A stretch of DNA of 64,000 nt from Hyphomicrobium denitrificans ATCC 51888 (GTDB lineage: Bacteria; Pseudomonadota; Alphaproteobacteria; Rhizobiales; Hyphomicrobiaceae). Positions 54,802 through 64,000 of the stretch are shown one piece after another. The position numbers were made by a program, and so were the translations under genes. Within the stretch, counting starts at the first letter, position 1. Every line of letters starts with the position of its first letter. The notes under the pieces were generated by a model. The model did no database searches. It saw nothing but the letters and a program-made list of their open reading frames with translations, and had not been told where the DNA came from. The DNA lies in contig NC_014313.1 of assembly GCF_000143145.1 (NCBI RefSeq), positions 2,356,001 to 2,420,000 on the forward strand. The letters are read 5' to 3'.

Positions 54802-55263
54802 TCAGAACATGCCGATCGCAAGACGGGCTTCGTCCGACATGCGGCTCTGATCCCAGGGCGGGGTGAACACGATGTTGACCTTCGTGTGGGCGACGCCCGG
54901 GACGGCGCTGACGGCGTTTTCGACCCAGACCGGCATTTCGCCCGCGACCGGACAGCCGGGCGCGGTGAGCGTCATATCGATGACGACGTTGCGATCATCG
55001 TCGATCTCAACCTTGTAGATCAGCCCCAGCTCGTAGATGTCGGCCGGAATTTCAGGATCGTAAACGGTCTTCAGCGCGGCGACGATATCGTTTGTCAGAC
55101 GATCGATTTCTTCCGCCGACAAGGCCGACGATGTGCTTGGCGCAGGCGCTTCCGCGCTTGCTGTCGCGTTGCCGTCGACTGACGGCGCGACGACTGGCGT
55201 GTCCAACACGTCAACGGCGGTCTTCAAAGCTTCGCGCTCATCTGTCATTTGCTTCCCGTCCAT
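54802..55263 (-). CDS. sufT: SufT (DUF59/MIP18 family) Fe-S maturation protein
   Basis: This is a 153-residue protein. The DUF59 core starts near residue 55 with IVAALKTVYDPEIPADIYELGL and continues to MTLTAPGCPVAG with the conserved Cys, ending in FTPPWDQSRMSDEARL. An Ala/Ser-rich leader of about 45 residues precedes it. SufT helps to mature Fe-S proteins under high demand. The ATG at 55263 has AAGGAG seven bases upstream; ATG 55248 is an alternative. It lies 12 bases after sufS. Confidence 0.92.
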   Translation of the reverse strand: MDGKQMTDEREALKTAVDVLDTPVVAPSVDGNATASAEAPAPSTSSALSAEEIDRLTNDIVAALKTVYDPEIPADIYELGLIYKVEIDDDRNVVIDMTLTAPGCPVAGEMPVWVENAVSAVPGVAHTKVNIVFTPPWDQSRMSDEARLAIGMF

Positions 55264-55275
55264 TTTGGAAGCTCC

Positions 55276-56559
55276 TTAAGTAAAGAGATCATGAGCCTTG
55301 GTGAGCGCTGTCACGAGCGCGTCAGCCTCGGCTTTGGTGTTGTACAATGCGAACGAGGCACGGCAGGTTGCCGTCACGCCCAAACGTTCCATCAGCGGCT
55401 GCGCGCAATGGTGCCCCGCGCGGATCGCGACGCCCGAACGATCGATGATCGTCGAAACGTCGTGCGGATGCAGGCCGTCGATCGTAAACGAGAAGATCGC
55501 GCCTTTGCCGGGCGCCGTGCCGTAAAGCTTCAACCACGGAAGCTCGCCTAACCGTTCGGCGGCGTAGGCGCCGAGTTCAGCTTCGTAACGCGCGATGCGG
55601 TCGCGACCGATCTGCATCATGTAGTTCAGCGCCGCGTTCAAACCTACGGCTTCGACGATCGCGGGCGTTCCGGCTTCAAAGCGATGCGGCGGCTTCGCGT
55701 AGGTGATGCGATCGACGGAGACGTGCTCGATCATATCGCCGCCGCCTTCGTAGGGCGGCATCGATTCCAGATGCTCGCGCTTGGCGTAGAGCACGCCGAT
55801 GCCCGACGGCCCGTAGGTCTTGTGGCCCGTGAAGACGTAGAAATCGCAATCGAGGTCGCGCACGTCGACGGTCATGTGCACAGCCGACTGGCTGCCGTCG
55901 ATCAGAACCGGCACGCCCTTGGCGTGAGCGATGCGCACGATCTCCTTCACCGGGTTGATCGTGCCGAGAACGTTCGACATATGCGTGACGGCGACGAGCT
56001 TCGTGCGCTTGGTGATCAGCTGATCCAGCTTGTCGACGAGCAGCTCGCCGCGATCGGTCATCGGCGCCCATTTCAGCACCGCGCCGTTGCGCTCGCGCAG
56101 AAAATGCCACGGCACGATATTGGCGTGATGCTCCATGATCGTGATGACGATCTCGTCGCCCTCGGCGATGCGCGGCTCGCCGAAAGAGCGCGCGACGAGA
56201 TTGATCGCGCCGGTCGCGTTGCGAGTGAAAATGATCTCGTCCGAATGTTCGGCATTGAGAAAGCGGCGCGCCGTCTCGCGTGCCGTCTCGTAATGATCGG
56301 TCGCGACGTTCGAGAGATGGTGCAGGCCGCGATGCACGTTCGCGTATTCGAAGCGATAGGCATAGTCCATCGCTTCTATGACGGAGCGCGGCTTCTGAGC
56401 CGATGCGCCGTTGTCGAGATAGACGAGCGGGCGGTCGTGGACCTCGCGAAACAGGATCGGGAAGTCGGCGCGAATAAGCTCCACGTCGTAAGGCGCGGCG
56501 GTGAGGCCCGATTGCGACGCGGCGCTGCGCACAGCGGCAACTTTCGTTTCACTTCCCAT
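55276..56559 (-). CDS. sufS: Cysteine desulfurase SufS
   Basis: SufS takes sulfur from cysteine and passes it on as persulfide. The 427-residue class V aminotransferase has PLP Lys247 in FTGHKTYGPSG and catalytic Cys385 in RAGHHCAQP, both typical of the group II (SufS) type. The ATG at 56559 gives the normal start; an earlier in-frame ATG overlaps sufD. A SufE or SufU partner is not present in the window. It is the second cysteine desulfurase of this operon; the other is part of the fusion gene at 60504. Confidence 0.94.
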   Translation of the reverse strand: MGSETKVAAVRSAASQSGLTAAPYDVELIRADFPILFREVHDRPLVYLDNGASAQKPRSVIEAMDYAYRFEYANVHRGLHHLSNVATDHYETARETARRFLNAEHSDEIIFTRNATGAINLVARSFGEPRIAEGDEIVITIMEHHANIVPWHFLRERNGAVLKWAPMTDRGELLVDKLDQLITKRTKLVAVTHMSNVLGTINPVKEIVRIAHAKGVPVLIDGSQSAVHMTVDVRDLDCDFYVFTGHKTYGPSGIGVLYAKREHLESMPPYEGGGDMIEHVSVDRITYAKPPHRFEAGTPAIVEAVGLNAALNYMMQIGRDRIARYEAELGAYAAERLGELPWLKLYGTAPGKGAIFSFTIDGLHPHDVSTIIDRSGVAIRAGHHCAQPLMERLGVTATCRASFALYNTKAEADALVTALTKAHDLFT

Positions 56560-56567
56560 CCAAAATC

Positions 56568-57902
56568 CTATCCGCGTGCCGCGTTTGAAAGCCAATTGAC
56601 CGCAAACGCCATCAACGCCGTGTGAAGCTCCGGATTTTCGACCTTGTCGATCGCTTCGCCGATGAAGGACTCGATCATCAACGCGCGCGCCTCAGCTTCC
56701 GGAATACCGCGCGACCGGCAATAAAAGAGCAGGTCGGGATCAAGCTCGGCGGATGTCGTGCCGTGACCGCAGACGACGTCGTCGGCGAAGATTTCAAGCT
56801 CCGGCTTCGAGTCGAATTCGGCATCCTCCGACAGCATCAGCGCCTGAGCCATTTGCTTGCCGTCGGTCTTCTGGGCATCCGGCCGAACGATGATCTTGCC
56901 CTGGAACACGCCGCGACCATGATCGTCGAGCACGCCCTTGAACAGCTCGCGGCTCTCGCAGTTGGGCACGGCATGATCGACGACGAGCGTGGTGTCGACG
57001 TGCTCGTGCGCGCGGGCCATGTAGGCGCCGGACAAATCGAGCTTGCCGCGTTCACCGGCGTAGCGGACGTTGATCTCGTTGCGCGCCAGCCCGAGGCCGG
57101 ACGAAAACTGGAAGCCGCGATACGTTGCATCGGCGCCAAGCACCACGTCCCAATCGGCGAGATGAAGGCATTTGCCGTCATCGACCGCGACCTTGGCATG
57201 ATGCAGGGTCGCGCCTTTTCCGACGCTGACTTCGGTGAGCGCGTTGCTTTGGGATTCAATTGCGGAACCTGGAAGCACGACGTGCGCTTCGATGATCGTT
57301 GCTGTGGCAGCGTCACCGATCGAGACGAAGTTGCGAACGGTCACGGTCTGTTTGGCACTTCCGGCCCGCACGAACACGACGAGCAGCGGCTTCGCCAAGG
57401 TCGCCTTGTCCGCGACGCGCACGATGGCGCCGTCGGTCATGAAGGCCGCATTGAGCGCTGCGATCGCGCCGTTGGCGTCCGACTTCGTCAGCGCGTCGGC
57501 AACATTGGTCGGCGCGGACGAAAGCGTTTTTCCGAGCGTCGTCACTTCGAGGCCCGAGGCATCCCTCAAGTCATCGAGTTCCGCACGGTGATGGCCGTTG
57601 ACGAAGGCGATACGATGCGCATCGACGTGGGCAAGCGGCCCGAGCGCGACGATCAATTCGGCGATCGTCAGCGGGGTTTCATCGTGGATGGCCGGCGGCA
57701 GCACGTCCTTCAGATTGCCGCGCAGATCCGTGTACTTCCATTCCTCAATGCGCCGGTGCGGCAGGCCGAGAGACCCGAATGCACCGATGGCTTCAGCACG
57801 CCGCGCCTTGACCGCAGCGCTTCCCGGCAACTTGGCGGCGGACGCTTCGAAAGCCTCCGTCAGCGCCTGCTCGGCCTTTGTTTTCATCAATGCCACGTTC
57901 AT
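56568..57902 (-). CDS. sufD: Fe-S assembly scaffold protein SufD
   Basis: SufD forms the SufBC2D scaffold together with SufB and SufC. The 444-residue protein shows the SufB/SufD beta-helix core with HVDTTLVVDHAVPNCESRELF, FQGKIIVRPDAQKTDGKQ and the C-terminal DDVVCGHGTTSAELDPDLLFY, where the conserved Cys and His near the end line the cluster site. It lies eight bases before the sufS start and one after sufC. Confidence 0.94.
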   Translation of the reverse strand: MNVALMKTKAEQALTEAFEASAAKLPGSAAVKARRAEAIGAFGSLGLPHRRIEEWKYTDLRGNLKDVLPPAIHDETPLTIAELIVALGPLAHVDAHRIAFVNGHHRAELDDLRDASGLEVTTLGKTLSSAPTNVADALTKSDANGAIAALNAAFMTDGAIVRVADKATLAKPLLVVFVRAGSAKQTVTVRNFVSIGDAATATIIEAHVVLPGSAIESQSNALTEVSVGKGATLHHAKVAVDDGKCLHLADWDVVLGADATYRGFQFSSGLGLARNEINVRYAGERGKLDLSGAYMARAHEHVDTTLVVDHAVPNCESRELFKGVLDDHGRGVFQGKIIVRPDAQKTDGKQMAQALMLSEDAEFDSKPELEIFADDVVCGHGTTSAELDPDLLFYCRSRGIPEAEARALMIESFIGEAIDKVENPELHTALMAFAVNWLSNAARG

Positions 57903-57903
57903 G

Positions 57904-58659
57904 TCACGCTGCCTTGCCGGTGAAGTCCGCGTATCCCGATTTCTCGAGTTCGAGCGCGAGTTCCTTGCCGCCTGTTTTCTGAATGCGGCCGTCGGCCAAG
58001 ACGTGAACCTTGTCGGGGACGATGTAGTTCAAGAGGCGCTGATAGTGCGTGATGACGAGGAACGCACGATCCTTGTCGCGAAGCGCGTTGACGCCTTCGG
58101 CGACGACACGCAGTGCGTCGATGTCGAGGCCGGAATCGGTTTCATCCAGCACGCAGAGCGTCGGCTCAAGCAACGCCATCTGCAAAATCTCGGAACGCTT
58201 CTTCTCGCCGCCCGAGAAGCCGACGTTGACGGGGCGCTTCAGCATGTTGACGTCGATGTTGAGCTTTTCGCCCTTTTCCTTGACGATCTTCATGAAGGCG
58301 GGCGTCGTCAGCTCGGCTTCGCCGCGCTTCTTTCTCACCGCGTTCATCGCCGTGCGGAGGAACGTCAGGCCGGCGACGCCGGGGATTTCCATCGGATACT
58401 GAAATGCCAGGAAGACGCCTTTCGCGGCGCGCTCGTCGGGTTGCATTTCCAAAATGGACTCACCATTCCAGAGAATGTCGCCGTCGGTGACTTCGTATCC
58501 CGCACGGCCTGCGAGCACATATGCGAGCGTCGATTTTCCGGAGCCGTTCGGGCCCATGATCGCATGGACTTCGCCCTTCGGAACCGTCAGCGAAAGTCCC
58601 TTCAGGATCACGCGATCTTCGTCTTCGAGCTTTACGTGCAGGTTTTTAATTTCAAGCAT
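57904..58659 (-). CDS. sufC: Fe-S assembly ATPase SufC
   Basis: This 251-residue ABC-type ATPase powers the SufBCD scaffold. Walker A is GPNGSGKST (36-44), the signature [12 protein letters not shown], Walker [12 protein letters not shown]. The SufC-specific features EKKR and DSGLD distinguish it from ABC transporter subunits. Only one base separates it from sufD. A small membrane-protein gene lies between it and sufB. Confidence 0.95.
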   Translation of the reverse strand: MLEIKNLHVKLEDEDRVILKGLSLTVPKGEVHAIMGPNGSGKSTLAYVLAGRAGYEVTDGDILWNGESILEMQPDERAAKGVFLAFQYPMEIPGVAGLTFLRTAMNAVRKKRGEAELTTPAFMKIVKEKGEKLNIDVNMLKRPVNVGFSGGEKKRSEILQMALLEPTLCVLDETDSGLDIDALRVVAEGVNALRDKDRAFLVITHYQRLLNYIVPDKVHVLADGRIQKTGGKELALELEKSGYADFTGKAA

Positions 58660-58714
58660 CCGACTTCTCTCTCAACTCGTATTCAAATGTTATGTGCGAC
58701 GGCCGTTTTGCGGA

Positions 58715-58975
58715 CTAATCCTTGCCCCAACGCCATCGCCATTCGCCTTCCGTTTTCGAATGTGCAAACCAAGTAAATCCGGCGACGAGCGCGGCCAGAA
58801 GCACAGCGCCGAGGATGATACGATCGAGCGACTCCCGACCACTTGCCGACAGTAAAAAACCTCCTGCAATTGCGGCGATCACAGCTGCAAATGCGAGCGT
58901 CGACGCCCATCCCTTCCAGTTGATTGGGGTGGCGCCATATCCATATGTTTTCGGCCTGAACCAGTATTCAGACAT
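58715..58975 (-). CDS. Small membrane protein inside the suf operon
   Basis: This 86-residue protein has two hydrophobic helices (about 24-46 and 53-70) flanked by an aromatic N terminus (SEYWFRPKTYGYG) and a short charged C terminus. I recognise no motif. It starts three bases after the sufB stop and ends 55 before sufC, so it must be co-transcribed. No metal ligand pattern is evident, so the role could be membrane anchoring of the scaffold or something unrelated. Conservation in other genomes would decide. Confidence 0.72.
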   Translation of the reverse strand: MSEYWFRPKTYGYGATPINWKGWASTLAFAAVIAAIAGGFLLSASGRESLDRIILGAVLLAALVAGFTWFAHSKTEGEWRWRWGKD

Positions 58976-58978
58976 GGC

Positions 58979-60448
<1,470 letters not shown>

Positions 60449-60503
60449 TTCTCGTCTCTCTTTCAACAATGCCGCAAGCGCGGCCCTTCAACCAAATTGT
60501 TCC

Positions 60504-62075
60504 TCAAGCGGCGATTGCCTGCGAGCCGGCAATCGCTTGCCAGGCCGCGACAAACGCCGCGATGTCGTCTTTCGTCGTTTCGCGCCCAAGACTGATGCGG
60601 ATCGTTCCGGACGCGATTTCGGGGCCGAGTCCCATCGCTTCGAGCACATGGCTGGCGCCGACTTTGCCAGACGAACAGGCCGAGCCCGCGCTGACTGCGA
60701 CGCCTGCCAGATCGAGGCGGATCACCAAGGTCTCCGCCAGCTTTCCCGGCAGCGCGACCGCGATGGTGTTGCCGATGCGCGGCGACGCTTCTCCGATAAT
60801 CTCGGCGCGCGGGCTGATCGCACGAATGTGCGCTTCGAGATCGTCGCGCAATGATTCAATCGCCGCCATGCTGCGAAGTTCAGCATGCGCGGCTTCGGCC
60901 GCGGCGCCAAAGCCAGCGATCGCCGCGACGTTCTCCGTCCCAGCGCGACGGCGGCGTTCCTGGCCTCCACCGCGCAGCATCGGCACGAGATCAAGATGGT
61001 CACGAATGATCAAAGCGCCAATGCCTTTCGGGCCGCCAAGCTTGTGCGCCGAGATCGCCATCGTATCGAGCCCGAGGGAGGCAAAGTCCACCGGCACGCG
61101 GCCTGCCGCCTGCACCGCATCGGAATGCATGAGAATGCCATGCGCGCGCGCGAATTCGGCGACTTCACCGACCGGCTGAATGACGCCGGTTTCGTTGTTC
61201 GCCATTTGCAGCGCGATGACGGCCGGACGAGGCACGCCATGCTTCAATACGTACTCAGCGATCTGTTCGACGCACACAATGCCGTTGCGGCCGGTCGCAA
61301 GTTCAAGGACGTTGCACTTTGCCGCGCGCGCCGGAGCAAGAACCGAGTCGTGCTCGATGCCGTTCGTCAGGATCGTTTGCCACGGCTGCGCCATGACCCA
61401 GGCGTTCGCCTCCGATGCGCCGCTGGTGAAAACGACTTCGGACGGCTTCGCGCCGACGAGACGGGCAACGCTCTCGCGCGCCGATTCCACGACGCCTCTC
61501 GCGCGACGGCCTTCCATGTGAACAGAGGACGGATTTCCAACGACGTCGAGTGCTTCGATCATCGCCACCTTCGCTTCCGAGCACAGCGGCGCGGTCGCGT
61601 TGTAGTCGAGATACGCGCGCATCGGGGGCGCAGGCGACTCCGTGGCGGTCGCCGCCGCTTTCACGGCGAATTCTCCGCCCGGCAAAACGTCGGCGAGACT
61701 GACGGATTCCAGAAACTCCGACGTTGCCCTGCTCAGCGCGCTCCACAAACCGTGCGTCAGGCAGGGCGTCCCAACCGAGCAGCGCGGATCGTTGTCGGTG
61801 CAGCGCGTGAAGTGCGTGACTTCCTCGACGGCGGCCATCACGGCCGCAATGGAAATTTCTTCGGGCTTCTTCGAGAGGCGATAGCCGCCGGCGCGTCCGC
61901 GCGCGCTTTCAACCAGACCGGATCGGCGAAGCGGGACGAAAAGCTGTTCGAGATAGGAAAGCGGGAGATGCTGGCGTTCCGCCACTGACGAAAGCGGAAC
62001 AGCAGTTCGATCGGCGTGGGCAGCGAGATCTGCCATCGCCATGACCGCGTACCGGCCTTTGGTCGTCAGTTCCAC
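60504..62075 (-). CDS. IscR-type Rrf2 regulator fused to a cysteine desulfurase
   Basis: One uninterrupted 523-residue frame contains two proteins. Residues 1 to about 135 are an Rrf2/IscR winged helix (MELTTKGRYAVMAMADLA, recognition helix around LSYLEQLFVPLRR) with all four iron-sulfur ligands of IscR: Cys92, Cys99, Cys105 and His108. After a linker of about 18 residues rich in Ala, Thr and Pro, residues 153-523 are a NifS/IscS-like cysteine desulfurase: YLDYNATAP, PLP Lys345 in SAHKLGGPKG, GGGQERRRRAGTEN and catalytic Cys467 in AGSACSSG. The start is GTG 62075 with CGGAG seven bases before. I see no ribosome site before the internal Met152. In relatives iscR and the desulfurase are separate neighbours, so this is a gene fusion. 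It leads the suf operon. Confidence 0.88.
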   Translation of the reverse strand: MELTTKGRYAVMAMADLAAHADRTAVPLSSVAERQHLPLSYLEQLFVPLRRSGLVESARGRAGGYRLSKKPEEISIAAVMAAVEEVTHFTRCTDNDPRCSVGTPCLTHGLWSALSRATSEFLESVSLADVLPGGEFAVKAAATATESPAPPMRAYLDYNATAPLCSEAKVAMIEALDVVGNPSSVHMEGRRARGVVESARESVARLVGAKPSEVVFTSGASEANAWVMAQPWQTILTNGIEHDSVLAPARAAKCNVLELATGRNGIVCVEQIAEYVLKHGVPRPAVIALQMANNETGVIQPVGEVAEFARAHGILMHSDAVQAAGRVPVDFASLGLDTMAISAHKLGGPKGIGALIIRDHLDLVPMLRGGGQERRRRAGTENVAAIAGFGAAAEAAHAELRSMAAIESLRDDLEAHIRAISPRAEIIGEASPRIGNTIAVALPGKLAETLVIRLDLAGVAVSAGSACSSGKVGASHVLEAMGLGPEIASGTIRISLGRETTKDDIAAFVAAWQAIAGSQAIAA

Positions 62076-62199
62076 ATTCGTCTCCGGACTAGAGCCGCCT
62101 CAAGTGGCGGCGAAATCCTTGCCTTGCGTCCGATACCCCCGACTGTGCTAAGACAGCCGCCTTGACTTGCGGCTTGAACGTTAACAAAGCTAGGAAGTG

Positions 62200-62216
62200 T
62201 TTCGAACCGTTCTAAA
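62200..62216. promoter_or_regulatory. Putative Irr/ICE iron-control box
   Basis: TTTCGAAC C GTTCTAAA is a 17-bp palindrome with one mismatch. The Irr box (iron control element) of rhizobia is an inverted repeat of the TTTAGAA...TTCTAAA kind. It lies about 125 bases before the suf leader gene and 126 before the divergent hydrolase, so either or both may be iron controlled. An IscR site may also exist but I cannot name one. Confidence 0.5.
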
Positions 62217-62341
62217 CTTATGGAAATCCTGAGTGCAGAAGTCAAGGTTCAAGAATCAGAGCCACGAGGATTTGAACGCCACCTCGTGTCCGAGCGCCCA
62301 GTCGGCCTGATCCCGATCACCACAAACCGAGAAGTTTTCCG

Positions 62342-63127
62342 ATGCCCGAACTGATTATCAATGGTCCCGGCGGTCGCCTGGAGGCCCGTTATCATCACGA
62401 AGCCAGCAGCGACAGCCCGATCGCGCTCATCCTTCATCCGCACCCGCAGCTCGGCGGGACGATGAACAACCAGGTTGTTTATACGCTTTACCACACGTTC
62501 GCGGCGCGCGGCTTCTCGGTGCTGCGTTTCAATTTCCGCGGCGTCGGCCGGAGTCAGGGCGTGTGGGACAGCGGTCCCGGCGAGCTTGCGGACGCGGCGT
62601 CCGCGCTCGATTGGCTGCAGCTCGTCAAGCCCGACGCCAAAACCTGCTGGATCGCGGGCGTTTCGTTCGGAACGTGGATCGCGATGCAGCTTCTGATGCG
62701 GCGGCCGGAGATCGACGGCTTCATCTGCGTCGCGCCGCTCGCGAACCTTTATGATTTCAACTTCCTCGCCCCGTGTCCGTCGTCGGGCCTGCTCGTCAAC
62801 GGCGAACACGATCGGGTTGTCCCGACGTCGTCGGTTGCGGAAATGTCGGTGAAGACGAAAGTCCAGCGCGGCATCAAGATCGCGCACGAGGTCATCCCCG
62901 GCGCCAACCATTTCTTCGAGAACAAGACTGAAGAACTGGGCGACGTTGTCGGCAAATATCTCGACGAGCGCATGATCCAATTCGAGCAGGATCGCGAACG
63001 CAACAAAGAACGCGAACGCGAACGTGAGCGCGAACGTCAGCGTCAGCGCGAGCTCGAGCGGATGGAAGCGCAGAGCGCGCCGGTTGCTAGCTCAGGCGGC
63101 ACCGAGGACGACAGCGACGACGAATAA
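62342..63127 (+). CDS. Alpha/beta hydrolase with an Arg/Glu repeat tail
   Basis: This 261-residue protein has the catalytic triad Ser108 (GVSFGTW), Asp157 (GEHDRVV) and His190 (GANHFFENK), and the oxyanion HPHPQLGGTM segment typical of the family found next to iscR/suf genes in alphaproteobacteria. Its substrate is unknown. Residues 217-240 are a repeat of Arg-Glu and Arg-Gln, coded by repeated CGCGAA-like hexamers (about 62993-63062), ending in an acidic tail. It is divergent from the fusion gene. Confidence 0.86.
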   Translation: MPELIINGPGGRLEARYHHEASSDSPIALILHPHPQLGGTMNNQVVYTLYHTFAARGFSVLRFNFRGVGRSQGVWDSGPGELADAASALDWLQLVKPDAKTCWIAGVSFGTWIAMQLLMRRPEIDGFICVAPLANLYDFNFLAPCPSSGLLVNGEHDRVVPTSSVAEMSVKTKVQRGIKIAHEVIPGANHFFENKTEELGDVVGKYLDERMIQFEQDRERNKERERERERERQRQRELERMEAQSAPVASSGGTEDDSDDE

Positions 63128-63154
63128 AGCGCTGCATTCAAGCATAATTCGTAA

Positions 63155-64000
63155 TCAGGTCTTGCGTGCCGGCGATGGATCGGCACGCAGGCCGCCTGTC
63201 ATTGGTGCGCGCACTCCGGTCGTGCCCGGAAATGTAATCGGCAGCCCTTTGGCTGATCGAACCGCGAGATAGCCCCAGGCCTCCGCCTCCAGGCTATCAC
63301 CATCGATGCCAACAGCTTCGGCTGGGACGACGGCGTGCTGCACGCGTTCGGCCAGGAGCCGCATGATCGTGCGATTTCGCCGTCCGCCGCCCGCGACGAT
63401 CCAAAGCTCCGGCTCTTCCGGCATATGCTCGCGCGATTTCGCAATGCTCTGCGCGGTGAACGCTGCGAGCGTCGCGGCGCCGTCGTCGGTCGACAGCATC
63501 TCTATGGCGCGCGTGGCGAAGGTGTTTCGGTCGAGGGACTTCGGCGACGGCCTGGCGAAAAACGTGTGGCTCAGCAGATCGCGAACGATTTCGTCGTCGG
63601 TTTTCCCGCGAGCCGCCGCTGCGCCGTCCTCGTCGAGTGAGAGTTTTGTCCGCCGTAGCATCCAGTCGTCGAGCAGCGCGTTTCCGGGGCCTGTATCGAA
63701 CGCGATCAGCGCGCCATCCCGGCCGATCCAGGTGACGTTCGCGACGCCGCCGATATTGACGATGGCGAGCGGCCGCTGCGGAAGCTTGGCCGTCAACGCA
63801 CGATGATAGACCGGGACAAGCGGCGCGCCCTGCCCACCCGCCGCGACATCGGCCGCACGAAGATCATAGATTACGGGGCAGCGCGTCGCGCCCGCCAGCA
63901 GCTCGCCGAGTCCAAGCTGGATCGTCAGTCCGTCGTCGGGGCGGTGCAGCACCGTCTGGCCGTGAAAGCCGATTACGTCGATGGACGCCGCCTCGATGCC
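63155..64000 (-). CDS. anmK: Anhydro-N-acetylmuramic acid kinase (partial, runs off the window)
   Basis: This frame is open to the end of the window; 281 C-terminal residues are visible. The segment at the edge (VIGFHGQTVLH), then LGLGELLAGAT, IVNIGGVANVTWI, AFDTGPGNALLDDW and IVAGGGRRNRTIM are all AnmK signatures. It converts 1,6-anhydro-MurNAc to MurNAc-6-phosphate during cell-wall recycling. The N-terminal roughly 90 residues lie beyond base 64000. It is convergent with the hydrolase gene, 27 bases away. Confidence 0.93.
   Translation of the reverse strand, partial: GIEAASIDVIGFHGQTVLHRPDDGLTIQLGLGELLAGATRCPVIYDLRAADVAAGGQGAPLVPVYHRALTAKLPQRPLAIVNIGGVANVTWIGRDGALIAFDTGPGNALLDDWMLRRTKLSLDEDGAAAARGKTDDEIVRDLLSHTFFARPSPKSLDRNTFATRAIEMLSTDDGAATLAAFTAQSIAKSREHMPEEPELWIVAGGGRRNRTIMRLLAERVQHAVVPAEAVGIDGDSLEAEAWGYLAVRSAKGLPITFPGTTGVRAPMTGGLRADPSPARKT

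Overview
The window looks like a chromosomal segment of an alphaproteobacterium of the order Hyphomicrobiales (Rhizobiales), possibly near Hyphomicrobium. The evidence is high G+C coding sequence, a DivL-type tyrosine pseudo-histidine kinase, a TsaE-AmgK fusion next to MurU, alphaproteobacterial AddAB, the run aroA-cmk ... rpsA-sppA-ihfB-lapA-trpF-trpB-trpA-accD-folC, an AccD without its zinc-ribbon cysteines, and an Hsp20/DUF1150 pair. A stand-alone pqqA peptide gene hints at a methylotroph or another PQQ-using lifestyle. The genus assignment is inference. I see no prophage, transposase, CRISPR array or rRNA operon.

Layout. 1-12.3 kb (+): divL, tsaE-amgK, murU, addB, addA and trxA, mostly tightly packed. 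12.3-15.5 kb (-): an aldehyde dehydrogenase followed by two DUF779 genes and an isochorismatase-like hydrolase. 15.7-29.2 kb (-): a long housekeeping block, aroA-cmk, then an inserted accessory patch (a small Cys-rich secreted protein, a 22-bp inverted repeat and a larger secreted protein), then rpsA-sppA-ihfB-lapA-small membrane protein-trpFBA-accD-folC. 29.4-34.7 kb (+): a FYDLN/TIGR02300 protein, tRNA-Ala(GGC), a GIY-YIG protein, cstA-ybdD and an ABC-F ATPase. 34.7-37.8 kb: orphan pqqA, a periplasmic protein, hsp20 with a heat-shock promoter and a ROSE-like leader, DUF1150, and an NDUFA9-like protein. 38.0-42.8 kb: tRNA-Leu(CAG) followed by an arsenic operon (arsR, LMWP-type arsC, acr3, glutaredoxin-type arsC, arsH) and a convergent MFS gene. 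42.9-53.8 kb: putA, panC, parE, a fatty-acid desaturase, an aquaporin and a DEAD-box helicase. 54.3-62.1 kb (-): the SUF iron-sulfur operon, led by a gene that fuses an IscR-type Rrf2 regulator to a cysteine desulfurase. 62.3-64 kb: an alpha/beta hydrolase and a truncated anmK that runs off the window.

How the genes work together. The suf block is a nearly complete Fe-S assembly line (sulfur mobilisation, SufBCD scaffold, SufA carrier, SufT maturation). Its first gene appears to join cluster sensing and sulfur supply in one polypeptide, and a 17-bp palindrome resembling an Irr/ICE iron box lies upstream. AmgK, MurU and AnmK, although about 58 kb apart, belong to one peptidoglycan recycling pathway that turns anhydro-MurNAc into UDP-MurNAc. 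The ars genes cover regulation, two chemically distinct arsenate reductions, arsenite export and organoarsenical oxidation. Hsp20 appears controlled twice by temperature: a sigma-32-like promoter and an RNA thermometer candidate.

The points most worth follow-up are the IscR-desulfurase fusion, the orphan pqqA, the ROSE-like leader of hsp20, the tandem DUF779 genes of which one has lost its Cys pair, and the accessory patch that splits aroA-cmk from rpsA.
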